Shown piece after piece: positions 11,839-24,257 of a stretch of 64,000 nt of DNA. This DNA comes from Rachicladosporium sp. CCFEE 5018 (taxonomy: Eukaryota > Ascomycota > Dothideomycetes > Cladosporiales > Cladosporiaceae): contig KZ111170.1 of the NCBI GenBank assembly GCA_002077045.2, positions 172,122-236,121 on the forward strand, written 5' to 3'. Below the pieces are notes generated by a model. That model had not been told where the DNA came from. It saw only the letters and a program-made list of their open reading frames with translations, and made no database searches. How positions within the stretch are numbered: position 1 is the stretch's first letter; each line of letters starts with the position of its first letter. The translations under genes were made by a program, and so were the position numbers.

Positions 11839-12268
11839 GAGGCGACGGACAGAGGAGACGAAACAACAGGACCGCGAGCGCAAAACCCAGTCGGACGAAT
11901 CGAGGCGACTTGTGGTGCGAGGATCGACCTCAAGCCAGGAATTAGGATTTTGAGATGAACTCAGTACGGAGACTGATTGCTGGACCCGCGCAACCAGGCC
12001 CACCGCGATCAAGAAGATTGAGAGGGCATGGCTATCTGGCAGGCCAGATCGAACTATCGCCTGGTGCGAGAAGGAGCATGACTTACGATCCGCGAGCAGC
12101 GAATTCTACTTGTCTCGTCTTCAAGGATCGGGCACCATAAATTCGATGTCAAAGGGACTTCCTGTCAATGTCAGAGAGGTGAGACCTCAGGAATGAAGTG
12201 TGAGACCCTATCGGACATTCGACATCATATGTACAAATTCTCGTATCCATCCCGTTCCATTTGCTTCA
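11839..12268. other. Intergenic between HIUase (+) and chitin synthase (-), convergent 3' regions
   Basis: The region holds the two 3' untranslated regions. I see no coding sequence, RNA gene or repeat. Confidence 0.5.
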
Positions 12269-15200
12269 TCAAACTCCCCGGAACAGTCTTACAACCAAGA
12301 ACCAACACGCACCAATGAACCTGATAGCACTCAGCACTGCGACTGAGTATAGCACCACAGCCATGTAAATCGTTGCCCTCTGATCCGCTACGGCATCCTC
12401 GTCAAGCTGCTGGCTTCCTCCGATATTGACCCGGTTAACGCCACCCGCGTTCAGCACCACCGCCGCAAGCGCCAAGTTGCAGAACATCCACGCCAGTACC
12501 ACAGCGCTGCGGAAACCCTTGTAGTAATCCTCGTGCTTCAGCTCCGGCGTAATGACCTTCTTCGGCGTGACGTACTTGCTCGAGAACGCCCGTAGTTCGT
12601 TCTCATATTGGCTATTCAGATCCGCATCATCCGTCGGAATAGCCACGTCCACCTTCCCACCCGGCTTCAGCGTCGCAGTCGGCAGCTTCTCCGGCTTGTC
12701 GTCACCCTTGGTTCCCCACGTGATATCGTGCGTATTGCAGAAGGCGTACACGTTCAGGATGTTGATGTACGTTGGCGTGAGAAGGAGATACTGCAGGAAG
12801 CAGGTGAACATGTGCCAAGGGTCGAAGAACAGGAAGGAGGCGACGAAGTAAAGCACCCAGGTTGAGGCCATGGAGATGATGAGCGTGAAGAAGATTTTGT
12901 TCGTGAAGAGGAGGGCGAAGCTGAAGCCGCCCTCTTTGACTTGTTCTTGAACGGAACGGACGGTTATGAAGACCGAGGCGAAGAGTAGGTAGCTGGGAGT
13001 GTTGTTAGTGGGAACAATCTGAAAGTAGAGAGATCGGACATACCACATGATGATCGCCCAGAAGTAGACTTGGGTGAGGTAGTAGCGGTTGTTTCCTTGA
13101 GGTCTATTGCCGAGCGCGAGCACGAAGCAAGTCATTAGAACGGCGAGGTAGACCCACTCGAAGAGCACGCCGAGGATCAAGCCTGCTGTGCCGAGTAGTA
13201 TGGGTTGTGACAATGATGTCGTGAGGATTTTGAAGACGAGGAAGAAGTTGCCCTGGAGCATATGTGTCAGCGATGTCTTCGTGTAAAGCATGCAGTGTCA
13301 CTTACGATAGCGAACCAAGCGAACAGCATATTGAATGCCTGATACGCAAATTCGATCAAGAACATGAACTTCCTGATGGCCGAGTGATGTGATCTCCCGA
13401 TCTCGTAGAAGTGCGCGAGCGCATATACAGCAGCAAAGAATGATCCGTTCAGCCATCTTCGTCGCTGCAGAATGAAGTCTGCCATCTCAGTCGGCACGTC
13501 CGTCTCACCAGTAGCAGACTTGACATACTGCAAGATCCAAGAGCAGTTGCGCTTGCTGACTAGCTCGAAACATAGGATGCGATCCTCAGCAAGATACATA
13601 TTAGCCGTGAAGATGCCAGCATTGGCGCCGTGCATCTTCTCGCCTGCGAAATACTTCTCAAGAGGTCCTTGTCCGGCTTTGTCGTTCTGCAGAGCGATGT
13701 AGCGGTACGCTGAGAACGCACCTGGGAGAACCGAGATGAAGCCGAATGCACTCTCAAGAGGCTTGTCCAAAATGTTGCTCATCTTGTACTCAAAATTCTG
13801 TGCTGCGACCAGTGGATTGATCAAGTTGCGTCCGCCTGACAACATGGCTTTGATCTCGCCACAAGCTCCTGCGCACATGGGCTCGCGATCGAAAGCCTTC
13901 CAGAGTTGGTAGATGCTGTCTTTGCCAGGTCGCGTTCCGGCATCGATCAGTACGCAGATGTTAGGCTCCAATACCTCTCCGAATGCTTGGAAGAACCATC
14001 TGTGAGAATTGATCTTTTTCTGATTCTTCTCTTTCAGGCAGAAGAGCACTTGCATAGGTGTGTTGCCTTTCTTAACCTGCACCACGCCCTTCTCAATCTT
14101 GAGGTTCATCTGCGTGGTATATTCGTAGATATGGGCGGTCACATCTTCACCATTCACTTGCTGCTTTGCGATTCCGTCCTGATAGACGCCCATCGCTGCC
14201 AAGACAGCTCGAGTTCGCGGGTTGATCTTTGCACGTCCGTCCGAGACAATGCATACGACGATCTTTTTCCACGCTTCCTTTCCCCATGTCTTTGAGCTCG
14301 TTCGCGAATTCATGAATTCGATGTTCTTGATCACACCCATCATGGTCCTCGCGAACAGCTCATCCTCTTCATTGTACATCGTCACAACGATGAAGAGCTC
14401 GGTATGCCTGGGCTTGGCGAACAGCCTTTGCCGTAATGTGAAGCGCTTGTCGTGGAACTCGCTCGGGTCACACGTAGCGGCCGAGTATCGCATATGCGTA
14501 AACTCGTCTCGCTCCGGTGGCTGTGCGTGCTGGATCTGGTTCAACAACCTCGGTGGCACTGGACAATCAAGCACCAAATTGCCGTTGAATAGCTGCACTT
14601 CCTTCACTGTCTTCCATCTCCGTATTGGCGCGTTCGCAGCAGGCGGAGGCGCATCGTTGTAGCCGCCTTCAAGATCGGGATGCATTCCATCAGCTGGCTG
14701 TGTTTGATGTGGATCAGGCCCATATGAGGTGTCCGGCTGCAATATCGGCCTGTTGTCCACATCATCCTGCCAGTACTGATGGCCTGCATCTCCAGGCCGT
14801 GGCGTTTGCTCGCCATAGGTGGGATCATACGGCTCCTCACCACGCGGGTCGTGGAAGTACTCATCCGTTCGCTCGTGCTGCGGCGTCACCCCATAATCAG
14901 CCGTGCGGTGATGTGCAGCCTGCTCGTACGGGTTTGGCGTGTAGCCCATTCTGTGCACATCCTCGTACGCCTCGCTGTGGCCAAATGTGCTTGGCATGCC
15001 TGCCACAGAGTATGTCGGCTGCGCTTCGAGTCTATCGCCTGGTGTGCCGGGGCCTGGCCCTGGGCCCATCGGTATCGAAAGAGGCTCATTGTAAGGTCGG
15101 TCATCGAGCTGATATGTCTGAAGGGGGGTGTGGTGGCGCTCGGGAGAGCGTCTTCGCGGGTCCATGAAGGGATTCGCTGCGCTGCCGTATTGATCCTCGT

Positions 15201-15443
15201 CGTCTTGTGGATGGCCGTAGCCGCCTGTGCGAGGGAAAGATGTTAGCTTTGGATGGAGTGGTGCGCCAGGTAGCTCGGTACATGAGGTGAAGTTGGGTCA
15301 GCCTGGCGTGGAATGCGCTGGTGGCAGGGATCGCGTTCACTATCTCCTACTTGTGTAACACGACCTGTCTCTCGCGCATCATCCCCTGCTACTCGACCTC
15401 TGAACACGGCGACTGGCCGACACTTACCATGATTGTAGCTCAT
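12269..15443 (-). CDS. chsG: Class III chitin synthase
   Basis: Four exons on the minus strand: 15443-15428 (only 16 nt, MSYNH plus one base), 15224-13306, 13252-13044 and 12992-12269, separated by introns of 203, 53 and 51 bp. Joined, they give 955 residues. The N-terminus is disordered (Pro/Gly/Tyr-rich). The family-typical VPPRLLNQIQHAQPPERDEF, FIVVTMYNEEDELFARTM, CLKEKNQKKINSHRWFFQ, LPGAFSAYR, the AEDR motif and QRRRW follow, then several membrane segments. The enzyme polymerises UDP-GlcNAc into chitin at the plasma membrane. The wording of the motifs matches fungal class III enzymes, which are important for hyphal growth. The last intron has no stop and a multiple-of-three length, so a naive ORF would retain it; the CTAAC branch point and YAG acceptor argue that it is spliced. 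Confidence 0.95.
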
Positions 15444-17913
15444 CCTGCCGCCTCCAACCCTTCGACGACGTCTCGCAGATGTTCCAATAACGCCACTGCC
15501 CCCTACAGCGACTCTTCGATCTCTTCCAACAAACGAGCCTTTTTCAGAGCTGCTATTGCTGCTCAGTGCGACATTGATGTTTCAGGTCCGCCCTGTGTTT
15601 ATGAGCGGATGTTGATCGCCAACTTTATTTCCGCCTGGGTCTACCTTGGCAACGGCGTAGACACAAGATCGATGGGGTTGGAAGGACGAAGGCTTTCAAC
15701 GAGACGGTGATGTGATGGACGTCTGTAGGCGTGTGTTTGGATAGGAACTCGACTCACCCGCAAGGCTAGAATGGAGCTCAAAGATGCACCCGTCTGATCA
15801 TGCACAGCCGCAGAACGCCTCACGATAGTACGACGCGTGTGATCGGCGTCAATTTCCTGGAGCTGCTGCCTCTCCAGTCGCATCTCCGGTAGGGAGGATG
15901 GCTCCCATAGTGCGCCTATAGTCGCCGGCGAAGGGTACCTCCATCATCCGCCAGATACCCATCGACGAAAGACTTTCAATACCCTTTCCGCGCAGTGCCA
16001 ACACAGATTCCACCGATGATCTGCGACATCTGAAACACGGCAGTCTGTCCAATCAGCCTGCGCTGCGCCCCGCGGATCGTCAGCTCTCGGAATAGGTCAG
16101 ATCCTCTGCCCAACAGCCCAGACGCTCAAGGACGCACCTGTTCTCCACGACCTGAATGACAGGGCACGATGAGCTCGTAAGTGCTCAACGACACCGGATC
16201 AGCGGATTCATCGCCAGGGCGAAGCCGGCTCGAAGATGCTGTGCGCATACAGAGCCAGGACGCTGATTTACTACGGAGGAAAGCCCACGAGCATCAAATG
16301 CTTGTTTGCAAGACGTCTGACAACTCTATCGACGATGCTTGATATGCATACGAGCTTACCCGAGATATGCATACAAAGAGATGGGACTTTCGGACATGTG
16401 CTGTTTGAAGAATTGCCCATACTCGCTGTACGGTATGCACATGTTCTGCTCGTTCGGCATATCGCGATCTCGATGCCCAATTTCGCGCTGCATACGCTCC
16501 GAAGTCTAGACCACGATAGGATTACGCCAAGCCTCTGCTGTTGTGCGCCGCAATGCATCTAGAAGTGAGCAAGAACCGCATGCCCACGTGCGTGTGGTCG
16601 GAATCGAGCGATCGTTAGCTTCGTTAGCTGCTTCGTGCCAGACGCCACTGCAGTAATCAGTGTGACTGCATGTGTTAGAACGTGATGGTCGTGAAGACAT
16701 AGACATTTCAATATGTGGCCCGGTATCATATCCGGAAGCCGCAGCCGGCAAGACGGGTAGGAGCGAGCTCTGCTCGAGATCGCCACCAGTCCAAGCGGCC
16801 AGAGCATCGTGACCTGTACGAGTCTAGGGCCATCCCCAATGTGCGAGTCGTGCCCAAAGCGAAGGTAATTGTAACCGCGAAAGTGACTCCGAAAGTACGA
16901 GTCTTGGGCGGACTGGCGATCGCGGACACGGTCTCGACTCTTCGCAAAGCGCATCTGCCTCGGCGGCTTTCCTCCGAAAGCCGTAGGCTGAACGTCACTG
17001 CCGAGTCAGATCGACGATGCCGTTTTAAGCTTTGGGCAGGGCATCATGGCATTCTCGTGTCAGGGGCATGTCAATCGACCACAAGCGTGTTTCCTGAAAT
17101 GCAGGGACGTGCAATAGCAAATGCGCTCTCGACGATGTGAGATACCCAGCCCGAGTGCACAGTACATTGGCTTCGGTCGCTCATATCGTATGCCGGCTCA
17201 GTGGGAGCATACGCCGAATGGAGCACGCTGCGGAGATGCAGAACTCATGAAGCCGATGCAGCGGTACCTGCTTATGAGCGACAGCTTTCTGCCCGCAATA
17301 TGATGCGGCAGTCGGTTTCGCAGCGCTCCCCAAGAAACCCCTGTTTGCGAGCTGGGCGATGTGACGAGAGCCGTCTTGCGCACTACACTCGTTCAGCACC
17401 AGATCTGCGGCCCTTTAACGCAGATCAATCGTAGTCCGTTTGAGATTCACGAAACGCCTCTTTCAAGTTATCGGACAGTTCCTCTTGGAGATCCCTCGGA
17501 GATATCGCCGAGCTTGTAGTATGTAAAGTCAGCCCGCTCGCGGTCCCCAGTCCGTACCGCCTGGGCCCCTGACTTGTGACTTGCATGATGGCACTGGTCA
17601 CCTCCGCCAACCCCATCGCCGTTGGGCTCGGCTCTGGCTTAGAGCGGGCCTGGCTCGCTCCCGAGCAGCCGTATCGCCCTAGCGAGAAATTTTCTCCACA
17701 CATTTTGGCGTTCGACGTGGCTGCAAGGTTCGTGCGTCGATCCATCCGGTGGACCTTCGTCTACACGTCTGCACGGGTACTCGCGTTGTTAAAGTGACGT
17801 GCCTACGAGCCTCGCCCTCATCTCAGCGGGCATGCATACGCTTGATAAGAGCTGCATGTCCTCGTCACGTAGGCGCGAAGGGTGTCATTGGTCTTTTGCA
17901 TCGCAACTCGCGA
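15444..17913. other. 2.5 kb intergenic region without a recognised gene
   Basis: The part next to 15443 is the promoter/leader of the chitin synthase. The rest holds only short frames on both strands (for example 16715..17140 +) with no domain, signal peptide or consistent exon joins. I see no repeat or RNA gene. Confidence 0.5.
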
Positions 17914-18714
17914 ATGTCTGCTGTCATGAACATGGCTCAGGCTCATGATCAGGAGGGCTCTGGCAGTGCGGGAGGTAGTCAAGCGATGCCTTCGCCTTAC
18001 AAGAGGGATTCGATGCCGAAACGTCAATTGATCGAAAGTGCTTGTAGTGCTTGTCGGAAGAGGAAGTCAAAGGTGTGTCACACACACAACAACGATCCCC
18101 ATCAACTCCACTGACCCGATCATAGTGCGATGGCGTACGGTAGGCGAATCATGAAACTTCTCTGGCAACTATGTTTCGCGCTAACACCACACAGTCCATC
18201 ATGCACAAGATGTCAAGCATTAAATACAAACTGCCAATGTCAAGTCGAAGCAGGCGAGAGCCGCTGGTCGGCGCTGCGACGCAAGAATCACGACCTTGAG
18301 CGCGAGCGCGACAACTACCGGACGCTGCTGTCATTGATCCAGTCACGCCCCGAGGCAGAAGCGCAGGAGATCTACCGCCACATCCGCTCAAATCACCACG
18401 GTGGCGACATTGGTGCACTGATACAAGCCGTTCGTGAAGCTTCAATCTCGAAGGAGCCTTCTCCACTGACACGCATGGAGTCTGCTCCCAACCCGGCCAC
18501 GACCCGCGGCGACATGGCCATGGTCAATCTTCCGCCACTGCGATCAGTTGTCGATATCCCGCCTACAGGAACAGTCCACTTAGGGGACTTCCTCACGCTG
18601 CAACAACGCAAAGGCAGCATCATGTCCGCTGGCTCCGGCCCCTACTCATCCCCTGGCACGTCGGACTCAAGAAGCTCAGTCTCGCCACAGGATATACATC
18701 GCGAATGGGTATGA
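17914..18714 (+). CDS. Zn2Cys6 fungal transcription factor, short form
   Basis: Exons are 17914-18072, a 14-nt micro-exon 18126-18139, and 18195-18714, giving about 230 residues. The binuclear zinc cluster CSACRKRKSKCDGVRPSC...C is encoded across all three exons and appears only when both small introns are removed, which strongly supports the model. A charged coiled coil (LRRKNHDLERERDNYRTLL) follows as the likely dimerisation element, then a Ser/Pro-rich tail. The protein should bind DNA as a dimer in the nucleus; the target genes are unknown. It lacks the large fungal-specific middle homology domain. The end is uncertain: a donor GTATGAG at 18709 and an acceptor at 18806-18807 would add VERLYAPRVTPGIPA and end at 18855. 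The start could be any of three nearby ATGs. Confidence 0.85.
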
Positions 18715-20558
18715 GTGCCGAAATCTGAATTACGTCTACATCTCCCGGCACCGTGGCTGGCTCACGTAACCTCTTACACGCCACCTTTGAGGATCCACTA
18801 CCCACAGGTAGAGCGTCTATACGCGCCGCGAGTCACACCAGGAATCCCGGCTTGAAGGTAAGCATCCTGCGTTAGCCGCCAAAACCCTGTCTCACACTGG
18901 CCAGTGACACGCCATGCATCTCACGGCAGTCTATCTCAACAGCTAGATCGTACACGGCAGATCGTCGTCGATTAATCCACAGTAAGTGAGGTCTAGGAAG
19001 TTGCGGACTTTACTCCGTGATTGCTTGGCCGTGTCGAGCCACCTTTCTCACGGCGGACCTAGGTGCGTCTATCGGACCTATCCCCACGGAGCACATCATC
19101 AACAAGGCTAGATCAAGGTTCTGCGCATACCGGCTGGATTGTGGCATCGCGCTATGGCATGCACGCTATTTTAGTACTGCACTGCTGTGCGGTCACCTGC
19201 CTGCGGAAGCTGTGGACGACGTTCACGCCACCTGCAATCTCGAGGACCTTGTCTGACTTTCGGTCGATATCGCCGCCACCGCGTGAGCCACACTGTTTGA
19301 GCAGTGATGCATATCAGAACATATGGAGACGAAAACATCACGGAGCTAGGAACCCGAATCACAAATCGACTCAGGGCTCCACTGTCAGTCAGGACACTCA
19401 CCAAGCAGCTGCATGGCTAGGATTCTATTTCCGGAATCCAGTCCTGCTACCAACCTACCCGCGCCAGATCTGCAGATGCTGATCTGCAAGCTCTCGGCTC
19501 ACCGCGGCGTCGCCCGAGTCCCCGCCCGGCTCGTCAGGCTTCCGGAGCGCCTTGAATGCCTAGAGCGGGTACGTGAGCGGCGTCGAGTCCGGCACTTCGA
19601 AGGCTAGACCCGAAGATATGCATCGAAACTGCCATGCATGCCTGCTGGCGTCCAGATCGCGGTAATAGCATGCGATACGGTGGACGACAGGTTCTGGACA
19701 GTCATCGATAGTGAGCAAAGTCCGAATTGTTGCGCGCTGCTACGCGTGGCGCGATGGTGGCACGGCGGGCTGCGTACGCGGGGCTGGTGGGCGCGGTGAC
19801 TCATCGACGCAATTTGGTATGAACAGTAATATTGTGCTCATGGAGTACCGATCTTGCCTGCTTGCGGGTGGGATCTTCTACTGGGGAACGACGCAACTGG
19901 CATTCTCGATATGAGGCATTAGAGTTCATCTCGGCGCAATAACGGTGCATCATCACTCCGCCTTGACTTTCAGCAGGGCGCGAGGCTGCACTTCTCATCA
20001 TGGTCGGAGAGGATGCACGCGGCTTGATCAGAGCACAGGAAACGTGGACTTCATCTCCGGATTCCACTATACTCCTCCGATGGGTCACAGCCTAATGAAA
20101 CTAACGACGCCAATTATGCCAAGACAGGACCTTACCGCAGTCTACTGATGCACTTGCAGCGATCATCACATCTCGCACCGTTAGGTCGAGAGAGACCAAT
20201 CGCATGGGAGGGAGATATTGCAATAGAAGCAAGTAATGATACACTCTAGCACTGCAGCTGCCGCCTTATACTGCTCAGAGGTATTAAACATTCGCCAATG
20301 TGAACCCTCAAGCAGTCTCAGCTGCAGTTTAGCGGCTCTCGCAGCTGAGTTGCATTGATTGCAACGCAACTCTTTCAAATGCATCGCCAATGTTTGGGTA
20401 TCTCTCGTCCATCGTCCTCATCTGCCCTTTGCATCGGACGTTCCTTCGTTCCATCGTTCCTTCGATAGTCATATATTCGTGAAGAAAGACCGTGTTGGTC
20501 CCACTACTGGCCTGCCCTCATCAGTCCCACAGCATCGGCGGCTTCATAAGCGCTCAGC
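18715..20558. other. 1.8 kb intergenic region; possible last exon of the Zn2Cys6 gene at 18808-18855, otherwise nothing recognised
   Basis: Apart from the possible 48-nt terminal exon of the upstream gene, only short random-looking frames are present. No RNA gene or repeat was seen. Confidence 0.45.
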
Positions 20559-22857
20559 TCAAGGCTCCAGCTCATCGCTCCCGCTTCCGCTCTCGGACTC
20601 AACGACGTTGACCGGCGTTTGCTTTGGCTTCGGCGGAGCGCGCTGGCGAATCTTAGCCACTCTGCCCTTGATGACCATATCGACGCCGACAGTAGTGCCT
20701 TCTTTCCTTCCTTGCTTCTTGGCAGGCTTCTTCGCCGGCGACGGAGGTGCGACAGGGAGCGCGGCCTGCTTTCGCGTGCTTTTCTTAGTAGCAAGCGGCA
20801 GAGCGGGATTGTAGTCCCTCCTGGTGGCAGGTTTAGCTGCGATTGGATTGGTAGAGGTGGTGACCTTCTTCGTGGTGGTCTTTACTGTGTCGGACTCAGC
20901 GGAGAGGGCAGTCGACTTCTTCGTGATCTTCTTCGACGCTCCGGCTTTCATAGCCGATGTGGCGTCCATCTTAGTCGCGACGATTCTCAACGCCGCATCG
21001 AGCATGTCGGCTGACGACGTCTCATTCATCGCCGGGTTCGATAGTTTCGCTGCCTGTGGCTTCGTGTTCTTCTTCGTTACTCCTTTCGGAACAGTCTTTG
21101 TTATCGAAGCAGCTCTACTACTCTTGCGCTCGACCTTGACAGGTACCGCAGGTGGCGCTGTCGCGATCTCCACCGCCGTGGCAGCACTCATCTTCATCTT
21201 CTTCGCCACTGGCTCTTCGACCATCTCCTCCTTCACAGCAGCAGCCTTACGCTTCCTATCTGTAGGCTCGATGCTCTCGAGAGTGCTTACCATGTCCGTG
21301 TTCAGCCCGCTGTTCTTACCGCGGCCTTCGCGAGCGGGAAGCTGTCTTGGTGGGACATCGTGACGCTTGTTGCGCTTCTTGAGAGATGGCGGAGCCGTGA
21401 TAGTAGGCTTTGAAGCAATTAGATGGGCCGCGGATGCCGAGACTGGGAGATCTGAAGCCTCAACAGTGGCGATGGCAGTAGCAGACGTATCAGTGATCTT
21501 CTGCTTCTCGGTCGGCGGCGTAGACGAGCGCTCTTCGGCAGCGGTGGACGACGATAATAATTCCAGGGTGTCGGAAGACGAAGCCTCTGCTTCTGCTTTG
21601 CGCTTCTTGTAAGACTTCGTTGGCAGCGTCTCCTTGAGCTCGACGGCTTGTTTGGCCTTGCGAGCTTTTGCCGTAGTCATCTTCTGCACAATCTCGGGCT
21701 CGGACAGCTCTGCAGGAGCGGAGGACATGGAGCTCTCTGAGATTGTGGACTTGACTGACGCAGTCTTCGCGGTGGAGCTGCCAGTCTCAATGGTGATGTC
21801 TGTGCATGAAGTGCCGGAACGAGTGATGGTCCTTGCTATATCTTCGGCATTCGATGTGGCGGCCTCCGGATTGCGAGTGATACGAGAGGTCTTCTTGGCT
21901 TGACCACCGGTCGTGATAGTCGTTATGGTGTTGCCGCTGGTGACCCTCTGAGTTTCGCCACCAATAGGCATTGTCGCAATTGCATTCGATGTGGTGCTGT
22001 TTGGCTTTCCCGATAGTGTGTTCCCGGTAGCCGCAACAGGGGTCTTACGCAGCGTGCTGCGAAGGGCAGACTCCGGCGCCTGGTCAGACTTCACCGCCGC
22101 TGCCATCTTGCGAGCAGCCGACAGCGCCGTAGCGCTCTGCTTCTTCGGGCTCGCTTCGATGAGCCCATCTTGCGTAGCAGAGGCGCTCGTGAGCGCATCT
22201 GCACCTCCAGCAGTACCAGCATTGCCGGTGATCTCGCTTCCGTTGACGACGGCAATTCGCACGTCAGCAGCCTCGACAATCTTGGGCCCACGCTTCGTAT
22301 AATCCACCCCCTTTCTCTCCAGACACATTGGCGTAGACTTCAGCGTGACATTCCCACTCCCCTCATTGAACAGCACAACCCTCTTGTTGCCCGGCTTAAA
22401 CGCCTGAAACTTCACAAAAAGCGCAGGAGGCTGCTTCAGCGCCTTAGGCCACCCACGCTTGAAGTCAAACAACACCCAGTCTTTCGCTGTGCCTGCTTGC
22501 TCGTTAGTACACGCGCTCCTCACATGAAAGGGCACGCGAGGAAGCAGCAAACATACCCAACCCCCTCATCACCACCAAGTTCGCATAGTTCCTCCCCTTC
22601 GCCACCCTTGCCTCAGGCAACAGTCCAGTGCCCGCAACCTTCTCGCCGAACGCGCCTTTGAACGGCGGTTGCGCGAAGCCGTCAACGAGTAGGCTGTTGT
22701 GGCGACTAGACACGTCCTGGGCGTCTGCGAGCGAGCGTCCGAAGTCGGTAAAGTCTTTGATACAAGTTGCGGTGGTGACTGGAGGGACTTGGGTACCCCA
22801 TTTGGGGATTGACTTGGGGTCGAATTGCTTGTCTGTGGGTTTGGCGGGTTGCGCCAT
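20559..22857 (-). CDS. Lys/Ser/Thr-rich protein of unknown function, copy A (full length)
   Basis: Two exons, 22857-22557 and 22492-20559, flank a 64 bp intron (GTATGT, TACTAAC branch point, AGCAG) and encode 744 residues. The first 190 residues look globular (KGRNYANLVVMRGLG, DWVLFDFKRGWPKALKQPP, KRVVLFNEGSGNVTLKSTP). The rest is a long disordered region with many Lys/Ala/Thr repeats of the AKK/TTKK type and basic patches such as KKRNKR and KRKAEAEASSSD. The tail ends acidic (ESESGSGSDELEP). A nuclear, nucleic-acid-associated role would fit the composition, but this is only inference and I do not recognise the family. A second copy lies at 59078-61165 inside a segmental duplication, where the C-terminal part is lost. 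Confidence 0.8.
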
Positions 22858-24257
22858 GGTTGCTGTTGGGGTTGAGTGTTGTGGTCGTAGTAGATGTATG
22901 TTCGAGGGTTGGTGGTGCGCTTTGTATGTGATATTGGTGTTGTGTGGATGTGCTTGCTTGAAGTGGAGGAGATATGTTGTTGGTAAGATACCTCGATCTT
23001 GATAGCGACGCACAAGTGTGGATAAGTCGAGTGGCTGGTCAGTATTGATCAGCAGGACAATAGCAAGTCAAGAGAAATTGAGTGTCGAGTGTTGTTGTCG
23101 AGGTTCTAGTGTAGGGTTGTGAAGTCACGTTATTGCGGTTGCTGTGGTTGGCTATGTCAATTGCCACTTCTCGGCCCCCCTGAACTTGATATTGTACGGG
23201 CAACACAGACATGCAACTCAACTGCACTCAATTGCTGTTCCTGGTAGGAGATCTGACTATTGAGAATACCTACGAGATCCGCATGGCAAGCTAGGGCGGC
23301 ACTTTTTAGGCGGACATAACCGTGGGGGGCCTTCGAAGTGCATTCACTGCCTTCAGTGCTCCATGAACTGCTCTTCTTCGCCCTGTAATATATCGCCTCC
23401 ACAGAAGGGTCAGAGCAGGCTAGGTCTCGTACCGCCGAAGGGCGCGCAGCAAGGAGCGATAGCTACATACGCCTATGTCAGCTCCCACTTAGCTGCCACC
23501 GTTGAATGCATTGGTGAGAAGTACCTTGAGCCACGTCGAGTGGTCCTGCCTCGCATGTCTCCTCTTCGCGTCCTCTCTTGTCTTCGATGCTCCGTCAACC
23601 CCATCTGATCTCGAACCCTACCGTTCATGCTCACAGCCGGCGAGGCCTTCCTCCAGATCGTACCCAGCTTGCTGTAGAAACTGGCACCACATCCGAACAC
23701 GGTTGCCACAGCTCCACGACAGCCAATATAAGAGCCAATGTTGTCCGCGACGAGCGCTACTTGTGAAGGAGTTCATGAGGGCGAGGGGGGCTGAACACAC
23801 CGCCGGAAAAAAGCAGAGGTGACGTGGAGCGGTCCTATCATCAGCCAAATACTCAGCATGCTCCTATGTGCACTGGGACACTTACGCATAAACGAATTCG
23901 CTCCTCCACTGGATTGTCGCAAGTCCCAGCGTGAGCGTCAGCGTTAAGCGTTGAGATCAAAGCAATTAGGACGGATGAGGTAGCCCCGAATGATACTAGA
24001 TACACAGGGTATCAGAAGGTAAAGCAGCACTATCCGTATCCACAGAAGCCATAGGTGATAGCCCTCGAGCGTCCAGCAAATCACCCCCACCGCGAAGATC
24101 AAGACTTTTCCGCATTCGCATGCTCTTCCTCCCCCGCCCACTCTGCGTCCTCCTCAACAGCACCACGCCTCACGGAAGTCTTCGTCCGGAATAAGCCAGC
24201 AAAAGCCATCCAAGCGATTGTGCCCACAACAGCCACAGCGCCCTTAAAATGCCAGCT
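22858..24257. other. Intergenic between the two genes of duplication copy A
   Basis: This 1.4 kb is conserved in copy B at 61166-62564, including non-coding stretches. I see no coding potential beyond short frames. It should hold the promoter of the Lys/Ser/Thr-rich gene and the ILV5 3' region. Confidence 0.5.

Noticed and set aside
12993..13043. Reading the 51-bp in-frame segment of the chitin synthase as coding (YVRSLYFQIVPTNNTPS)
   Set aside because: GTATGT donor, CTAAC branch point and CCCAG acceptor, plus interruption of a membrane segment, favour an intron.
20619..22661. Long plus-strand open frames antisense to the Lys/Ser/Thr-rich gene (also at 59093-61310)
   Set aside because: They are mirror frames of a biased minus-strand coding sequence, with no start context, splicing or domain of their own.
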